NCBI RefSeq assembly: GCF_020532665.2 | Contig: NZ_JAIWPG020000017.1 | Coordinates: 26,071-90,070, forward strand | Direction: 5' to 3' | Source of the DNA: Lelliottia sp. WAP21 | GTDB taxonomy: Bacteria; Pseudomonadota; Gammaproteobacteria; Enterobacterales; Enterobacteriaceae | Length of the DNA stretch: 64,000 nt | Shown: positions 30,811-40,890 of the stretch, in pieces | Layout: every line of letters begins with the position of its first letter | Position numbering within the stretch: the stretch's first letter is position 1 | Program-made: the position numbers and the translations under genes | The notes under the pieces: model-generated | Databases searched by the model: none | What the model was told of the DNA's origin: nothing | Seen by the model: the letters and a program-made list of their open reading frames with translations, nothing else

Positions 30811-32103
30811 ATGAAAATGCCTAAAATTGTGCTGATATCAGCACTGGTTTCGTGCGCCCTGTTGTCAGGCTGTAAGGACGATAAGCCATCCACCGTCACC
30901 ATTGAATTCATGCACTCTTCGGTGGAGCAGGAGCGCCAGGCGGTAATCACGCAGCTGATTCAGCGTTTTGAAAAAGAGAACCCGACCATCACTGTGAAAC
31001 AAGTGCCGGTTGAAGAAGATGCCTATAACACCAAAGTCATTACGCTGGCTCGCACGGGTGCATTACCCGAAGTCATTGAAATCAGCCATGACTACGCAAA
31101 GGTCATGGATAAAGAGCAGTTGCTGGACAGAGCCGCGATTGCCGAGGTCATTAAAACCGTAGGAGAACAGGTCTTCTACGACGGCATTCTGCGAGTCGTT
31201 CGCACGGAAGATGGTTCTGCATGGACCGGTGTGCCGGTCAGTGCGTGGTTATCCGGCGTCTGGTATCACAAAGATGCTCTGGCGGCCGCGGGCATCGCCG
31301 AGCCGCAAAACTGGGACCAGCTTCTGCAAGCTAGCCAGCAGCTCAACGATCCGGCCAAAAAACGCTATGGCATCGCGTTACCCACGGCAGAAAGCGTCAT
31401 GACTGAACAGTCGTTTTCGCAGTTTGCGCTTTCAGCCGGAGCGAACGTCTTTGATGACAAAGGCAATGTCACCCTTAATACCCCTGAAATGGCTAAAGCG
31501 CTGACGTTCTACCGGGCGCTAGCGGCAACCACCATGCCTGGCTCCAATGATGTTATGGAAATCAAAGATGCCTTTATGAATGGTTCTGCGCCTATGGCGG
31601 TGTACTCCACTTATATCCTGCCAGCGGTGTTTAAAGAGGGTAACCCAGCGAACCTCGGTTTTGTGGTGCCCCGGGAAACGTCTTCAGCGGTATACGGCAT
31701 GATCACCTCGCTGACCATCACCAACGGTCAAACCGAGGATGAGACCAAAGCGGCAGAGAAATTTGTCGCCTGGATGGAACAGGCTCAGAACGCAACGGAC
31801 TGGGTCATGATGTCGCCGGGCGCAGCATTACCCGTCAACAAAGGCGTTGTAGAAACCGATACCTGGAAGCGTAACGAGGTCATTAAAGCCTTTGGACAGC
31901 TGCCTTACGAGCTGATTGCGCAATTCCCTAACGTCCAGGTCTTTGGCGCGGTGGGGGATAAAAACTTCACGCGCATGGGAGACGTCACCGGGTCCGGAAT
32001 CATCAGTTCTATGGTGCATAACGTCACGGTGGGTAAGCAAGACATGACCGCAACGTTAACGGACAGCCAGAAACGTCTGGCCACTCTTATTTCACAACGA
32101 TAG
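30811..32103 (+). CDS. ycjN: ABC sugar transporter solute-binding lipoprotein YcjN
   Basis: A 430-residue family-1 solute-binding protein with a lipoprotein signal (LLSGC, Cys at about 21), so it is tethered to the membrane. It contains the family's EVIEISHDYAKVMDKEQLLD region and ends with TDSQKRLATLISQR. With YcjO, YcjP and YcjV it should import a glucosyl compound such as kojibiose or glucosylglycerate. Preceded by AAGGA and 14 bases after ycjM. Length equals E. coli. Confidence 0.93.
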   Translation: MKMPKIVLISALVSCALLSGCKDDKPSTVTIEFMHSSVEQERQAVITQLIQRFEKENPTITVKQVPVEEDAYNTKVITLARTGALPEVIEISHDYAKVMDKEQLLDRAAIAEVIKTVGEQVFYDGILRVVRTEDGSAWTGVPVSAWLSGVWYHKDALAAAGIAEPQNWDQLLQASQQLNDPAKKRYGIALPTAESVMTEQSFSQFALSAGANVFDDKGNVTLNTPEMAKALTFYRALAATTMPGSNDVMEIKDAFMNGSAPMAVYSTYILPAVFKEGNPANLGFVVPRETSSAVYGMITSLTITNGQTEDETKAAEKFVAWMEQAQNATDWVMMSPGAALPVNKGVVETDTWKRNEVIKAFGQLPYELIAQFPNVQVFGAVGDKNFTRMGDVTGSGIISSMVHNVTVGKQDMTATLTDSQKRLATLISQR

Positions 32104-32124
32104 ACGCGCGCAGCGAAGGGAATT

Positions 32125-33006
32125 ATGAAGACGTTGTTTTCTGGCCGTTCTGATATGCCTTTCGCCATGTTGCTATTGGCCCCCAGCCTGATTCTGCTGG
32201 GGGGCCTGGTAGCCTGGCCAATGATTTCCAACATAGAAATTAGTTTCTTACGTTTACCGTTAAACCCACGAATTGATTCCACCTTTGTGGGGATTGAAAA
32301 TTATGTACGCATTTTAGGCGATGCGGCTTTCTGGCACTCGCTGTGGATGACCTTCTGGTATACCGCGCTGGTTGTCATGGGGAGCACCGGGTTAGGGCTG
32401 GCCGTGGCCATCTTCTTTAATCGCGAGTTTCGGATGCGCAAAACTGCGCGTTCGCTGGTGATCCTCTCCTATGTCACGCCCTCTATTTCTCTGGTGTTTG
32501 CCTGGAAATATATGTTCAACAACGGCTACGGGATCGTGAACTACCTGGGCGTGGATTTACTCCACCTGTATGACCAGGCGCCACTGTGGTTTGACAATCC
32601 GGGCAGTAGCTTCGTACTTGTGGTGCTGTTTGCTATCTGGCGCTACTTCCCCTACGCCTTCATCTCGTTTCTTGCCATTTTGCAGACGATTGATAAATCG
32701 CTCTATGAAGCGGCTGAAATGGATGGCGCAAATGCCTGGCAACGTTTTCGTATCGTCACGCTGCCCGCGATCATGCCGGTGCTGGCAACGGTTATCACGC
32801 TGCGAACTATCTGGATGTTCTACATGTTTGCCGATGTGTATCTGCTCACCACCAAGGTCGATATTCTTGGGGTGTATCTCTACAAAACAGCCTTTGCGTT
32901 CAACGACCTGGGTAAAGCTGCGGCGATCTCCGTCGTGCTGTTTGTCATTATCTTCGCTGTCATTCTGCTGACCAGAAAAAGGGTAAATCTCAATGGCAAC
33001 AAATAA
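32125..33006 (+). CDS. ycjO: ABC sugar transporter permease YcjO
   Basis: MalF-type inner-membrane permease, 293 residues with six transmembrane helices. The EAA coupling motif is LYEAAEMDGANAWQRFRIVT, followed by LPAIMPVLA. It overlaps ycjP by 14 bases. Partner of YcjP in the channel. Confidence 0.94.
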   Translation: MKTLFSGRSDMPFAMLLLAPSLILLGGLVAWPMISNIEISFLRLPLNPRIDSTFVGIENYVRILGDAAFWHSLWMTFWYTALVVMGSTGLGLAVAIFFNREFRMRKTARSLVILSYVTPSISLVFAWKYMFNNGYGIVNYLGVDLLHLYDQAPLWFDNPGSSFVLVVLFAIWRYFPYAFISFLAILQTIDKSLYEAAEMDGANAWQRFRIVTLPAIMPVLATVITLRTIWMFYMFADVYLLTTKVDILGVYLYKTAFAFNDLGKAAAISVVLFVIIFAVILLTRKRVNLNGNK

Positions 33007-33835
33007 ACGTCTTGCTGGCCGTCTGGGCTTTTATCTGGGTCTGGCGCTGTTTCTGATCGTTACGCTGTTTCCTTTTTTTGTGATGCTGATGACATCGTTC
33101 AAAAGCGCAAAAGAGGCGATTTCGCTCAATCCGACGATCTTTCCCCAGGAGTGGACGCTTCAGCATTACATCGACATTTTCAATCCTCTGATTTTCCCGT
33201 TTGTGGACTACTTCAGAAATAGCATGGTGGTGTCGCTGACCGCCTCCGTCATCGCGGTTTTCCTTGGGACGCTGGGGGCCTACGCGCTGTCCAAACTGCG
33301 CTTCAAAGGACGCGCCACGATCAACGCCAGCTTTTATACGGTCTATATGTTTTCCGGCATTTTGTTAGTGGTGCCGCTATTCAAAATCATCACCACGTTA
33401 GGGCTTTATGACACCGAACTGGCGCTGATTGTCACTATGGTGACTCAGACCTTACCGACCGCCGTGTTCATGCTCAGAAGCTACTTCGACACCATCCCGG
33501 ATGAGATCGAAGAGGCGGCAATGATGGATGGCCTCAACCGACTGCAAATCATCTTCCGTATTACGGTGCCGTTGGCGATTTCAGGGCTCGTTTCAGTCTT
33601 CGTGTACTGCTTTATGGTCGCCTGGAACGACTACCTGTTTGCCTCGATTTTCCTGTCCAGCGCCAGCAATTTCACCTTGCCGGTCGGGCTTAATACGCTG
33701 TTCAGCACCCCTGATTACATCTGGGGCCGCATGATGGCGGCGTCGTTGGTCACCGCGTTACCTGTGGTGGTGATGTACGCACTTTCGGAACGTTTCATTA
33801 AAAGTGGTTTGACCGCGGGCGGCGTTAAGGGCTAA
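32993..33835 (+). CDS. ycjP: ABC sugar transporter permease YcjP
   Basis: MalG-type permease of 280 residues. The N terminus NKRLAGRLGFYLGLALFLIV leads into the first helix; the EAA loop reads EIEEAAMMDGLNRLQIIFRI, followed by TVPLAISGLVSV. Start overlaps the 3' end of ycjO, implying coupled synthesis of the two channel subunits. Confidence 0.94.
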   Translation: MATNKRLAGRLGFYLGLALFLIVTLFPFFVMLMTSFKSAKEAISLNPTIFPQEWTLQHYIDIFNPLIFPFVDYFRNSMVVSLTASVIAVFLGTLGAYALSKLRFKGRATINASFYTVYMFSGILLVVPLFKIITTLGLYDTELALIVTMVTQTLPTAVFMLRSYFDTIPDEIEEAAMMDGLNRLQIIFRITVPLAISGLVSVFVYCFMVAWNDYLFASIFLSSASNFTLPVGLNTLFSTPDYIWGRMMAASLVTALPVVVMYALSERFIKSGLTAGGVKG

Positions 33836-33863
33836 AGCGGCCAATTTTAACAAGGAGTCAGTC

Positions 33864-34916
33864 ATGAAGAAGTTAGTTGCAACAGCGCCACGCGTGGCGG
33901 CATTGATGGAATATGAAGATCGCCCGGTTGCGGCGAATGAGGTCAAAATTCGTGCGCGTTTTGGTGCGCCGAAACACGGTACAGAGGTTGTCGATTTTCG
34001 TGCGGCCAGTCCTTTTATCGATGAAGAGTTTAATGCCGAGTGGCAGATGTTTACGCCACGTAAAGAGGGCAGTGCACGGGGTATCGAATTCGGTCAGTTT
34101 CAGCTCGGTAATATGATCGTCGGCGACATCATCGAGTGCGGTAGCGATGTAACGGACTATCAAACAGGCGACAGCGTCTGCTGCTACGCCCCGCTGCAGG
34201 AGACGGTGATCGTTAATGCCGTTAACAACTACAAATTGCGCAAAATGCCTGAAGGGGCCTCGTGGAAAAACGCAGTCTGCTATGACCCGGCGCAGTTCGC
34301 CATGAGCGGCGTCCGCGACGCTAACGTGCGTGTGGGGGATTTTGTGGTGGTCATTGGGTTGGGTGCCATCGGTCAGATAGCCGTTCAGCTAGCCAAAAGG
34401 GCGGGTGCCTCCGTGGTGATAGGCGTCGATCCTATCGCGCATCGCTGCGACATCGCCCGTCGTCACGGGGCTGACCATTGCATGAACCCGATTGGTACAG
34501 ATATTGGTCGCGAGATCAAAGCGCTCACCGGAAAACAGGGTGCGGACGTCATTATTGAAACCAGTGGTTATGCCGATGCACTGCAGTCGGCGCTGCGCGG
34601 GCTTGCGTACGGCGGCACGATCTCTTACGTCGCCTTTGCAAAACCGTTCGCTGAAGGCTTTAACCTTGGGCGAGAAGCGCACTTTAACAATGCGAAAATT
34701 GTGTTCTCACGGGCGTGCAGCGAGCCGAATCCAGAATATCCACGATGGAACCGTAAGCGCATTGAGGAGACCTGCTGGGAACTGTTGATGAACGGTTATC
34801 TCAACTGTGACGATCTGATTGACCCGGTTGTGACCTTCAACACCAGCGCTGAAAGCTACATGAAATATGTCGATCAGCACCCTGAACTCAGCATCAAAAT
34901 GGGCGTGACCTTCTAA
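33864..34916 (+). CDS. ycjQ: zinc-dependent D-guloside 3-dehydrogenase YcjQ
   Basis: A 350-residue medium-chain alcohol dehydrogenase family protein with a Rossmann fingerprint (VVIGLGAIGQIAVQ) and the catalytic-domain segment RFGAPKHGTE. In E. coli YcjQ is an NAD+-dependent enzyme interconverting D-gulosides and 3-keto-gulosides, the first step of the YcjQRS route that turns gulosides into glucosides. Good SD (AAGGAG). Followed at 18 bases by ycjR. Confidence 0.9.
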   Translation: MKKLVATAPRVAALMEYEDRPVAANEVKIRARFGAPKHGTEVVDFRAASPFIDEEFNAEWQMFTPRKEGSARGIEFGQFQLGNMIVGDIIECGSDVTDYQTGDSVCCYAPLQETVIVNAVNNYKLRKMPEGASWKNAVCYDPAQFAMSGVRDANVRVGDFVVVIGLGAIGQIAVQLAKRAGASVVIGVDPIAHRCDIARRHGADHCMNPIGTDIGREIKALTGKQGADVIIETSGYADALQSALRGLAYGGTISYVAFAKPFAEGFNLGREAHFNNAKIVFSRACSEPNPEYPRWNRKRIEETCWELLMNGYLNCDDLIDPVVTFNTSAESYMKYVDQHPELSIKMGVTF

Positions 34917-34934
34917 GCGACGGAGAGCAAACAA

Positions 34935-35723
34935 ATGAAAATTGCAACACAAAACCAGGCCTTCTTCCCCACCAATATTCTTGAGAAATTTCGCTACATC
35001 AAGGCGATGGGTTTTGATGGATATGAAATTGACGGCAAATTGCTGGTTGAAAATCTGTCTGAAGTGAAAGCGGCCATCGCTGAAACCGGGTTGCCGGTCA
35101 CTACTGCCTGTGGTGGATATGATGGCTGGATCGGCGATTTCATTGAAGAACGCCGCCTGAAGGGATTACACCAAATCGAACGTATCCTGGAAGCGCTGGC
35201 GGCAGTAGGCGGTAAAGGGATTATTGTTCCTGCTGCCTGGGGAATGTTTACGTTTCGCTTACCCCCTATGACCTCGCCGCGCAGTCTGGAAGGGGATCGC
35301 CAGGCGGTAAGTGCTTCTCTGCGCTACCTGGACGAGGCCGCAGCGCGCACCGGGACCACGGTCTATCTTGAGCCGCTAAACCGCTATCAGGATCATATGA
35401 TTAACACGCTGGCAGATGCGCGCCGCTACATTGAAGAAAACGATCTTAAGCATGTACAAATCATCGGTGATTTCTATCACATGAACATCGAAGAAGACTC
35501 GCTGGCGGGTGCATTACACGACAATCGCGATCTGCTGGGGCATGTGCATATCGCGGACAACCATCGTTATCAGCCCGGTAGCGGCAGCCTGGATTTTGCT
35601 GCACTGTTTAACCAACTGCGTCAGGACCGTTATCAGGGCTATGTCGTCTATGAATGTCGTGTGCGTGCTGACAACCCGGCGCAGGCGTATCAGGATTCGC
35701 TTAACTTCTTACGCGAGTGCTAA
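34935..35723 (+). CDS. ycjR: 3-keto-guloside/3-keto-glucoside epimerase YcjR
   Basis: A 262-residue xylose-isomerase-like TIM barrel, MKIATQNQAFFPTN at the start and metal/catalytic residues in VYLEPLNRY, IIGDFYHMNIEED, HVHIADNHRY and VVYECRV. In E. coli it is a metal-dependent C4 epimerase acting on 3-keto sugars made by YcjQ or YcjS. Its stop codon TAATG overlaps the ycjS start. Confidence 0.9.
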   Translation: MKIATQNQAFFPTNILEKFRYIKAMGFDGYEIDGKLLVENLSEVKAAIAETGLPVTTACGGYDGWIGDFIEERRLKGLHQIERILEALAAVGGKGIIVPAAWGMFTFRLPPMTSPRSLEGDRQAVSASLRYLDEAAARTGTTVYLEPLNRYQDHMINTLADARRYIEENDLKHVQIIGDFYHMNIEEDSLAGALHDNRDLLGHVHIADNHRYQPGSGSLDFAALFNQLRQDRYQGYVVYECRVRADNPAQAYQDSLNFLREC

Positions 35724-36793
35724 TGATGACAAGCGTAATGAGTGCGACAACCCCTTCGCCGCTTCGCGTCGCCATTATTGGTGCCGGCCAGGTGGCTGAC
35801 AAAGTACATGCCTCGTATTACGCCTCTCGCAGTGATGTGAACATGGTGGCTGTCATGGACAGCCGCCTTGAGCAGGCGCAGGCCTTTGCCGCGCGCCATG
35901 CGATCCCCACTGCATGGCAAGATACGCGTGAGATGCTCAAGAATACTCAGCCTGACATTGTGAGCGTCTGTTCACCAAATCGATTTCATTTTGAACATAC
36001 CCTGCTGGCACTGGAAGCAGGGTGCCATGTGATGTGTGAAAAGCCACCGGCCATGACGCCGCAACAGGCGGACGAGATGCGTCGCGTCGCGCGAAAAGCA
36101 GGAAAGGTGCTGGCCTATGATTTTCACCATCGCTTTGCGCTCGATACCCAGCTACTGCGCCAGGAAGTGATGAACGGCACCTTTGGTGAAATCTATTTTA
36201 CTTCGGCCCAGGCACTGCGCCGCTGCGGTGTGCCTGGCTGGGGCGTCTTTACCAATAAATCACTGCAGGGCGGTGGGCCCTTGATCGACATTGGCATTCA
36301 TATGCTGGACGCGGCGATGTATGTGCTGGGGTTCCCGGCGGTTAAACGTGTCACCGCGCACAGCTTCCAGAAACTGGGAAACCGTAAGAATTATGGTCAG
36401 TTTGGCGAATGGGATCCCGCCCAATTTACCGTTGAGGATGCGCTGTTTGCTACGGTGGAATTTTGCAACGGCGGACTGCTGCGCCTGGATACTTCGTTTG
36501 CGCTCAATATTCGTGAACAGTCAGTCATGAATATCTCATTTTGTGGCGAGAAAGCCGGAGCAACCCTATTTCCCGCGCATATCTATAACGATGTGCGTGG
36601 TGAGTTACAGACGTTATTACAGCGTGAGGATGCGGATGACCAGCGTCACCTTCGTAGCATGGAAGCCTTTGTTCGCCACGTTCAGGGCGAACCCGTGATG
36701 ATTGCCGATGCCGAGCAAGGGTGGGTGATTCAGCAACTGGTGGCGGCAATGTATGAATCTGCAGAAAAAGGGAAAAGTGTCGAACTATGCTGA
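35723..36793 (+). CDS. ycjS: D-glucoside 3-dehydrogenase YcjS (Gfo/Idh/MocA family)
   Basis: NAD-dependent oxidoreductase of 356 residues from the chosen start. Rossmann motif VAIIGAGQVADKVHASYY; family signature CEKPPAMTPQQADEM with the catalytic lysine; the C-terminal half has the conserved GGPLIDIGIHMLDAAMYV with the active-site Asp and His. It interconverts 3-keto-glucosides and glucosides. Possible starts are ATG at 35723, 35726 or 35738; homology to E. coli (351 residues) does not settle which. Overlaps ycjT by seven bases. Confidence 0.9.
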   Translation: MMTSVMSATTPSPLRVAIIGAGQVADKVHASYYASRSDVNMVAVMDSRLEQAQAFAARHAIPTAWQDTREMLKNTQPDIVSVCSPNRFHFEHTLLALEAGCHVMCEKPPAMTPQQADEMRRVARKAGKVLAYDFHHRFALDTQLLRQEVMNGTFGEIYFTSAQALRRCGVPGWGVFTNKSLQGGGPLIDIGIHMLDAAMYVLGFPAVKRVTAHSFQKLGNRKNYGQFGEWDPAQFTVEDALFATVEFCNGGLLRLDTSFALNIREQSVMNISFCGEKAGATLFPAHIYNDVRGELQTLLQREDADDQRHLRSMEAFVRHVQGEPVMIADAEQGWVIQQLVAAMYESAEKGKSVELC

Positions 36794-39060
36794 ACATCTC
36801 TGTACTTAACGATCCGGCATTCTGCTCACAGAGTTTGAACAAGTATGCCTCTCTTATGGCCTGCGGTAATGGCTATATGGGGATTCGCGCCACGCACGAA
36901 GAAGAGTATACCCACCAGACGCGGGGGATGTATCTCGCGGGGCTTTACCACCGCGCCGGTCGCCATGAGACCAACGAACTGGTTAATCTTCCCGATATTA
37001 TCGGCATATCTCTTCAACTTAATGGGGAATACTTTTCCCTGTTAAGCGGCGAAATTCTGAGCTGGGAACGGCAGCTGAATTTTGCTAACGGCGAACTGAC
37101 CCGCAGCGTTAACTGGCGTTCACCTGACGGAGCGTGCTTTCGCATTGACAGCCGCCGCTTTGTTTCACTGGATCAGTTGCCCTTAACGGCGATGCAATTT
37201 TCCATTACCCCCCTGGATAATGCCGCGAAAATCAGCCTGGCAACCGGGATTGATGCCACGCAAACCAACAGCGGCAGGCAGCATCTGGACGAAATTTCTG
37301 TACGGGTATTCGATCAGCATTCTCTCCAGGGGGTATACGAGACGCAGGATGGCGCCATTGAAATTGTCATTTCAGCCCGGTGCCAGCTTTCTCAAGAGAG
37401 TGAGTGCAGCTTCTCGGCGAAAAACAGACGTTTGACCTGTCATCACGCGTTGACCGTGCCGCAGGGGCAAACCGTAACCCTTGAAAAGATTGTCTGGGTC
37501 GCGCATCGACGCGATAAAGCACTCTCCTCAGAGACCTTTGCCCGAAATGCGCTCGGCGAACTCAACGCCTGTGCGGACCGCGGTTACAGCGCGTTGCTCC
37601 ACCGCTCGGCACGAGCATGGCAGACGCGGTGGAATACCTGTCGTGTAGAGGTGATGGCAGAAGCGTATCAGGATCAGATCGCACTTGATTACGCCGTCTG
37701 GCATCTCACCGCCATGACGCCCGCTCATGATGAGCGAATCAGCATCGCCGCCAAAGGGCTAACGGGGGAAGGGTATAAAGGTCATGTCTTCTGGGATACC
37801 GAGATCTTCCTGTTGCCATTCCACCTCTTTACCCATCCACAAACGGCTCGCCGTTTATTGCGTTACCGATGGCTCAATCTTGCGGGTGCGCGCGAAAAAG
37901 CCAGGCGCAACGGCTGGCCGGGTGCCTTGTTCCCGTGGGAAAGTGCAGCAAGCGGACGTGAAGAGACGCCGGAATTCGCGGCCATCAATATCCGGACGGG
38001 CCTGCGTCAGAAAGTGGCGTCCGCGCTCGCAGAACATCATATTGTGGCCGATATCGCCTGGGCCGTCGTCGCGTACTGGCAGGCCACCCACGACGACGCG
38101 TTTATGCGTAACGAAGGGCTTACGTTACTGACGGAGACGGCAACGTTCTGGATGGGCCGTGCGACAGAGGTCAGCGGGCGTCTGGAAATTCACGATGTCA
38201 TTGGTCCTGATGAATATACCGAACATGTGAATAACAACGCCTACACCAACTATCTTGCCCACTATAACGTCGCGAACGCGCTGAAGTTTATGCAGCAGTT
38301 TGGCCTGCAGGATAACGGATTTACTGAAAAAGCGACGGATTTCCTCGCCAGAATTTGGCTCCCGGAAGCCGATGAGAATGGGGTGATTCCACAGGATGAT
38401 ACTTTCCTGTCTAAACCGGTGATAGACCTGAGCCAGTACAAGAAGGATGCGGGTAAGCAGACTATATTGCTCGATTACTCCCGGGCAGAAGTCAACGAAA
38501 TGCAAATCCTGAAGCAGGCCGATGTGGTCATGCTTAATTACCTTCTGCCGGAGCGTTTTGATCGCCAGCAGTGCAGGGCAAATATGAATTTCTATGAGCC
38601 ACGAACCATCCATGACTCATCGTTAAGTAAAGCGATTCACGGCATTGTGGCTGCGCGGTGTGGTGATACGCAAAAGGCGTATCGATTCTGGCGTGATGGC
38701 GCGGATATTGATCTGGGTAGCGATCCGCACAGTAGCGATGAGGGCATTCATGCCGCTGCGACCGGGGCTATCTGGTCCGGTGCTATTCAGGGCTTTGCGG
38801 GCTTGCAGGTATTGAACGGTGAGCTGCATCTTTCGCCGGCGTTGCCTTTGCAATGGCATCGTTTAACTTTCCCGCTGCAATGGCAGCAAACGCAGCTTAG
38901 GGTAACGATAGACAGCGAAAGCGTCACCATCGATTCCCCGGCGCCGGTCTCGCTGACGCTCTGGGGACAATGGGTGACGGTTAATGGTCAACAGACGTGG
39001 CGACGCAACGACTTTTCTTTATCCGTTAATGGGACCGCTACCACAGGTGATAAGCCATGA
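36787..39060 (+). CDS. ycjT: kojibiose phosphorylase (GH65)
   Basis: Phosphorolysis of kojibiose (alpha-1,2-glucobiose) to beta-glucose 1-phosphate and glucose, demonstrated for E. coli YcjT. At 757 residues it is close to the E. coli length. GH65 hallmarks: [13 protein letters not shown], the general acid in [17 protein letters not shown], the phosphate loop around [21 protein letters not shown], and the C-terminal jelly-roll. Its beta-G1P product is the substrate of the next gene, ycjU, which it overlaps by four bases. Confidence 0.93.
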   Translation: MLNISVLNDPAFCSQSLNKYASLMACGNGYMGIRATHEEEYTHQTRGMYLAGLYHRAGRHETNELVNLPDIIGISLQLNGEYFSLLSGEILSWERQLNFANGELTRSVNWRSPDGACFRIDSRRFVSLDQLPLTAMQFSITPLDNAAKISLATGIDATQTNSGRQHLDEISVRVFDQHSLQGVYETQDGAIEIVISARCQLSQESECSFSAKNRRLTCHHALTVPQGQTVTLEKIVWVAHRRDKALSSETFARNALGELNACADRGYSALLHRSARAWQTRWNTCRVEVMAEAYQDQIALDYAVWHLTAMTPAHDERISIAAKGLTGEGYKGHVFWDTEIFLLPFHLFTHPQTARRLLRYRWLNLAGAREKARRNGWPGALFPWESAASGREETPEFAAINIRTGLRQKVASALAEHHIVADIAWAVVAYWQATHDDAFMRNEGLTLLTETATFWMGRATEVSGRLEIHDVIGPDEYTEHVNNNAYTNYLAHYNVANALKFMQQFGLQDNGFTEKATDFLARIWLPEADENGVIPQDDTFLSKPVIDLSQYKKDAGKQTILLDYSRAEVNEMQILKQADVVMLNYLLPERFDRQQCRANMNFYEPRTIHDSSLSKAIHGIVAARCGDTQKAYRFWRDGADIDLGSDPHSSDEGIHAAATGAIWSGAIQGFAGLQVLNGELHLSPALPLQWHRLTFPLQWQQTQLRVTIDSESVTIDSPAPVSLTLWGQWVTVNGQQTWRRNDFSLSVNGTATTGDKP
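39030..39043 (+). promoter_or_regulatory. candidate YcjW operator, copy 2
   Basis: Second exact copy of TGGGACCGCTACCA, within the last codons of ycjT and 13 bases upstream of the ycjU start, at nearly the same distance from a start codon as copy 1 is from ycjM. In the protein it encodes part of NGTATT. It could be an internal operator, or chance. Confidence 0.4.
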
Positions 39061-39737
39061 CACTGAAAGCCATTATTTTCGATCTCGACGGTGTCATCAC
39101 CGATACCGCGCATCTTCACTTTCTGGCGTGGCGGTCCGTTGCCCGGCAGATCGGCATCACCATAGACGAAGCCTTCAATGAAAGCCTGAAGGGGATCAGT
39201 CGGATGGATTCGCTGCAACGTATTTTGCAACACGGTGGCAAAAGTGCCGCCTACAGCGACAAAGAGTGTCTGAGGCTGGCAGGGGAAAAAAACGACCTGT
39301 ATGTCCGTTCACTGGCCGGGCTGACACCCGATTCCTTGTTACCAGGCATACGGGAGGTACTGCGGGATATCCGTGCGGCACAGGTTCGCGTTGGTCTTGC
39401 GTCGGTGTCGCTCAATGCGCCGACCATTTTGGATGCGCTGGGGATCAAGGGGGCATTCGATTTTTGCGCGGATGCGTCACGCATTCTCTGCTCTAAACCC
39501 GATCCGGAAATTTTCCTCGCCGCCTGTCAGGGACTGAACGTACGCCCTGACGAGGCAATAGGCGTTGAGGACGCCGCAGCAGGTGTAGAGGCCATTAATG
39601 CGGCGGGCATGATGTCGGTAGGAATTGGCAACGACCTGCATCATGCCGGGCTGATTCTGCCTTCCACCCGGGAACTCACCTGGCCATGTTTGTCCGATTT
39701 TTGGGCGTCCAGACACCACCCCGATTCGAATCGATAA
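39057..39737 (+). CDS. ycjU: beta-phosphoglucomutase
   Basis: HAD-superfamily enzyme converting beta-glucose 1-phosphate to glucose 6-phosphate through beta-glucose 1,6-bisphosphate. The 226-residue protein has the nucleophile and acid/base Asp9 and Asp11 in [11 protein letters not shown], the cap-domain [14 protein letters not shown], the conserved serine/threonine region [12 protein letters not shown], and the metal site [13 protein letters not shown]. It links YcjT to glycolysis. Starts inside the end of ycjT (ATGA). Confidence 0.94.
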   Translation: MTLKAIIFDLDGVITDTAHLHFLAWRSVARQIGITIDEAFNESLKGISRMDSLQRILQHGGKSAAYSDKECLRLAGEKNDLYVRSLAGLTPDSLLPGIREVLRDIRAAQVRVGLASVSLNAPTILDALGIKGAFDFCADASRILCSKPDPEIFLAACQGLNVRPDEAIGVEDAAAGVEAINAAGMMSVGIGNDLHHAGLILPSTRELTWPCLSDFWASRHHPDSNR

Positions 39738-39744
39738 GGAAACC

Positions 39745-40827
39745 ATGATGGCTCAGCTTTCTTTAAAACATATTCAGAAAATTTATGATAACCAGGTCCA
39801 CGTGGTTAAAGATTTTAACCTCGAAATCGCTGACAAGGAGTTTATTGTCTTTGTCGGGCCGTCGGGTTGTGGCAAATCGACAACCTTACGCATGATCGCC
39901 GGGCTGGAAGAGATCAGCGCCGGTGAACTGATCATTGACGGCGTGTGCATGAACGACGTGCCCGCGAAGTCACGCGACATTGCCATGGTATTTCAGAACT
40001 ACGCCCTGTATCCGCATATGACGGTCTACGACAACATGGCGTTTGGCCTGAAAATGCAAAAAATTGCACCTGCCGTCATTGAAGAACGGGTGAACTGGGC
40101 GGCGCAAATCCTGGGCCTGCGCGACTACCTGAAGCGCAAACCGGGTGCTTTGTCCGGTGGCCAGCGTCAGCGCGTGGCGCTGGGGCGGGCGATTGTTCGC
40201 GAGGCAGGGGTCTTTTTGATGGATGAACCGCTGTCGAACCTGGATGCGAAGCTGCGCGTGCAGATGCGGGCAGAGATCAGCAAGCTTCACCAGAAGCTGA
40301 ACACCACCATGATCTACGTAACGCACGATCAAACTGAAGCCATGACCATGGCGACACGAATTGTCATCCTGAAGGACGGCATTATTCAGCAGGTCGGGGC
40401 ACCGAAACAGGTCTATAACGAACCTGCCAACATGTTTGTCGCGGGTTTCATCGGCTCGCCCGCTATGAACTTTATCCGCGGCGCGATAGATGGCGACCAC
40501 TTTGTCACTGAAACCTTGCGGCTTCAGATACCGGAAGAAAAACGCGCGATGCTCAATGCGGCAGGTTACCAGCGTAAAGCGGTCGTGTTTGGCATCAGAC
40601 CGGAAGATATTCTTACCTCGTCGTCAGATACGGGCGTCCCTGCAAAAATCAGTGTGGCAGAACTGACCGGAGCGGAATTTATGCTTTACGCGACCGTTGG
40701 GGGACATGAACTGGTGGTCCGCGCTGGAGCCACCAGCGACTATTTTGCCGGTGACAATATTGCGATCAATTTCGATATGCATAAATCTCATTTCTTTGAT
40801 GCAGTAACAGAGGAGGCCATTAAGTAA
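39745..40827 (+). CDS. ycjV: ABC sugar importer ATPase YcjV (intact)
   Basis: MalK/UgpC-type ATPase of 360 residues: Walker A GPSGCGKST, signature LSGGQRQRVALGRA, Walker B VFLMDEPLSNLDAK, switch histidine in YVTHDQTEAMTMA, and a C-terminal OB/TOBE regulatory domain. It should energise YcjNOP. In E. coli K-12 the gene is annotated as a disrupted pseudogene, whereas this copy is full-length. AAGGA precedes a pair of ATG codons (39745 and 39748). Last gene of the ycjM-V run, followed by a terminator. Confidence 0.93.
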   Translation: MMAQLSLKHIQKIYDNQVHVVKDFNLEIADKEFIVFVGPSGCGKSTTLRMIAGLEEISAGELIIDGVCMNDVPAKSRDIAMVFQNYALYPHMTVYDNMAFGLKMQKIAPAVIEERVNWAAQILGLRDYLKRKPGALSGGQRQRVALGRAIVREAGVFLMDEPLSNLDAKLRVQMRAEISKLHQKLNTTMIYVTHDQTEAMTMATRIVILKDGIIQQVGAPKQVYNEPANMFVAGFIGSPAMNFIRGAIDGDHFVTETLRLQIPEEKRAMLNAAGYQRKAVVFGIRPEDILTSSSDTGVPAKISVAELTGAEFMLYATVGGHELVVRAGATSDYFAGDNIAINFDMHKSHFFDAVTEEAIK

Positions 40828-40839
40828 GAGAACGCGTAC

Positions 40840-40867
40840 CCGGAAATATCTATTTCCGGTTTTTTTA
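40840..40867 (+). terminator. terminator between ycjV and ompG
   Basis: CCGGAAAT (40840-40847) pairs with ATTTCCGG (40852-40859) around ATCT, followed by a long T tract. It suggests ompG is partly uncoupled from ycjV. Confidence 0.85.
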
Positions 40868-40890
40868 TTTTATTATAAAGGAATATATTA

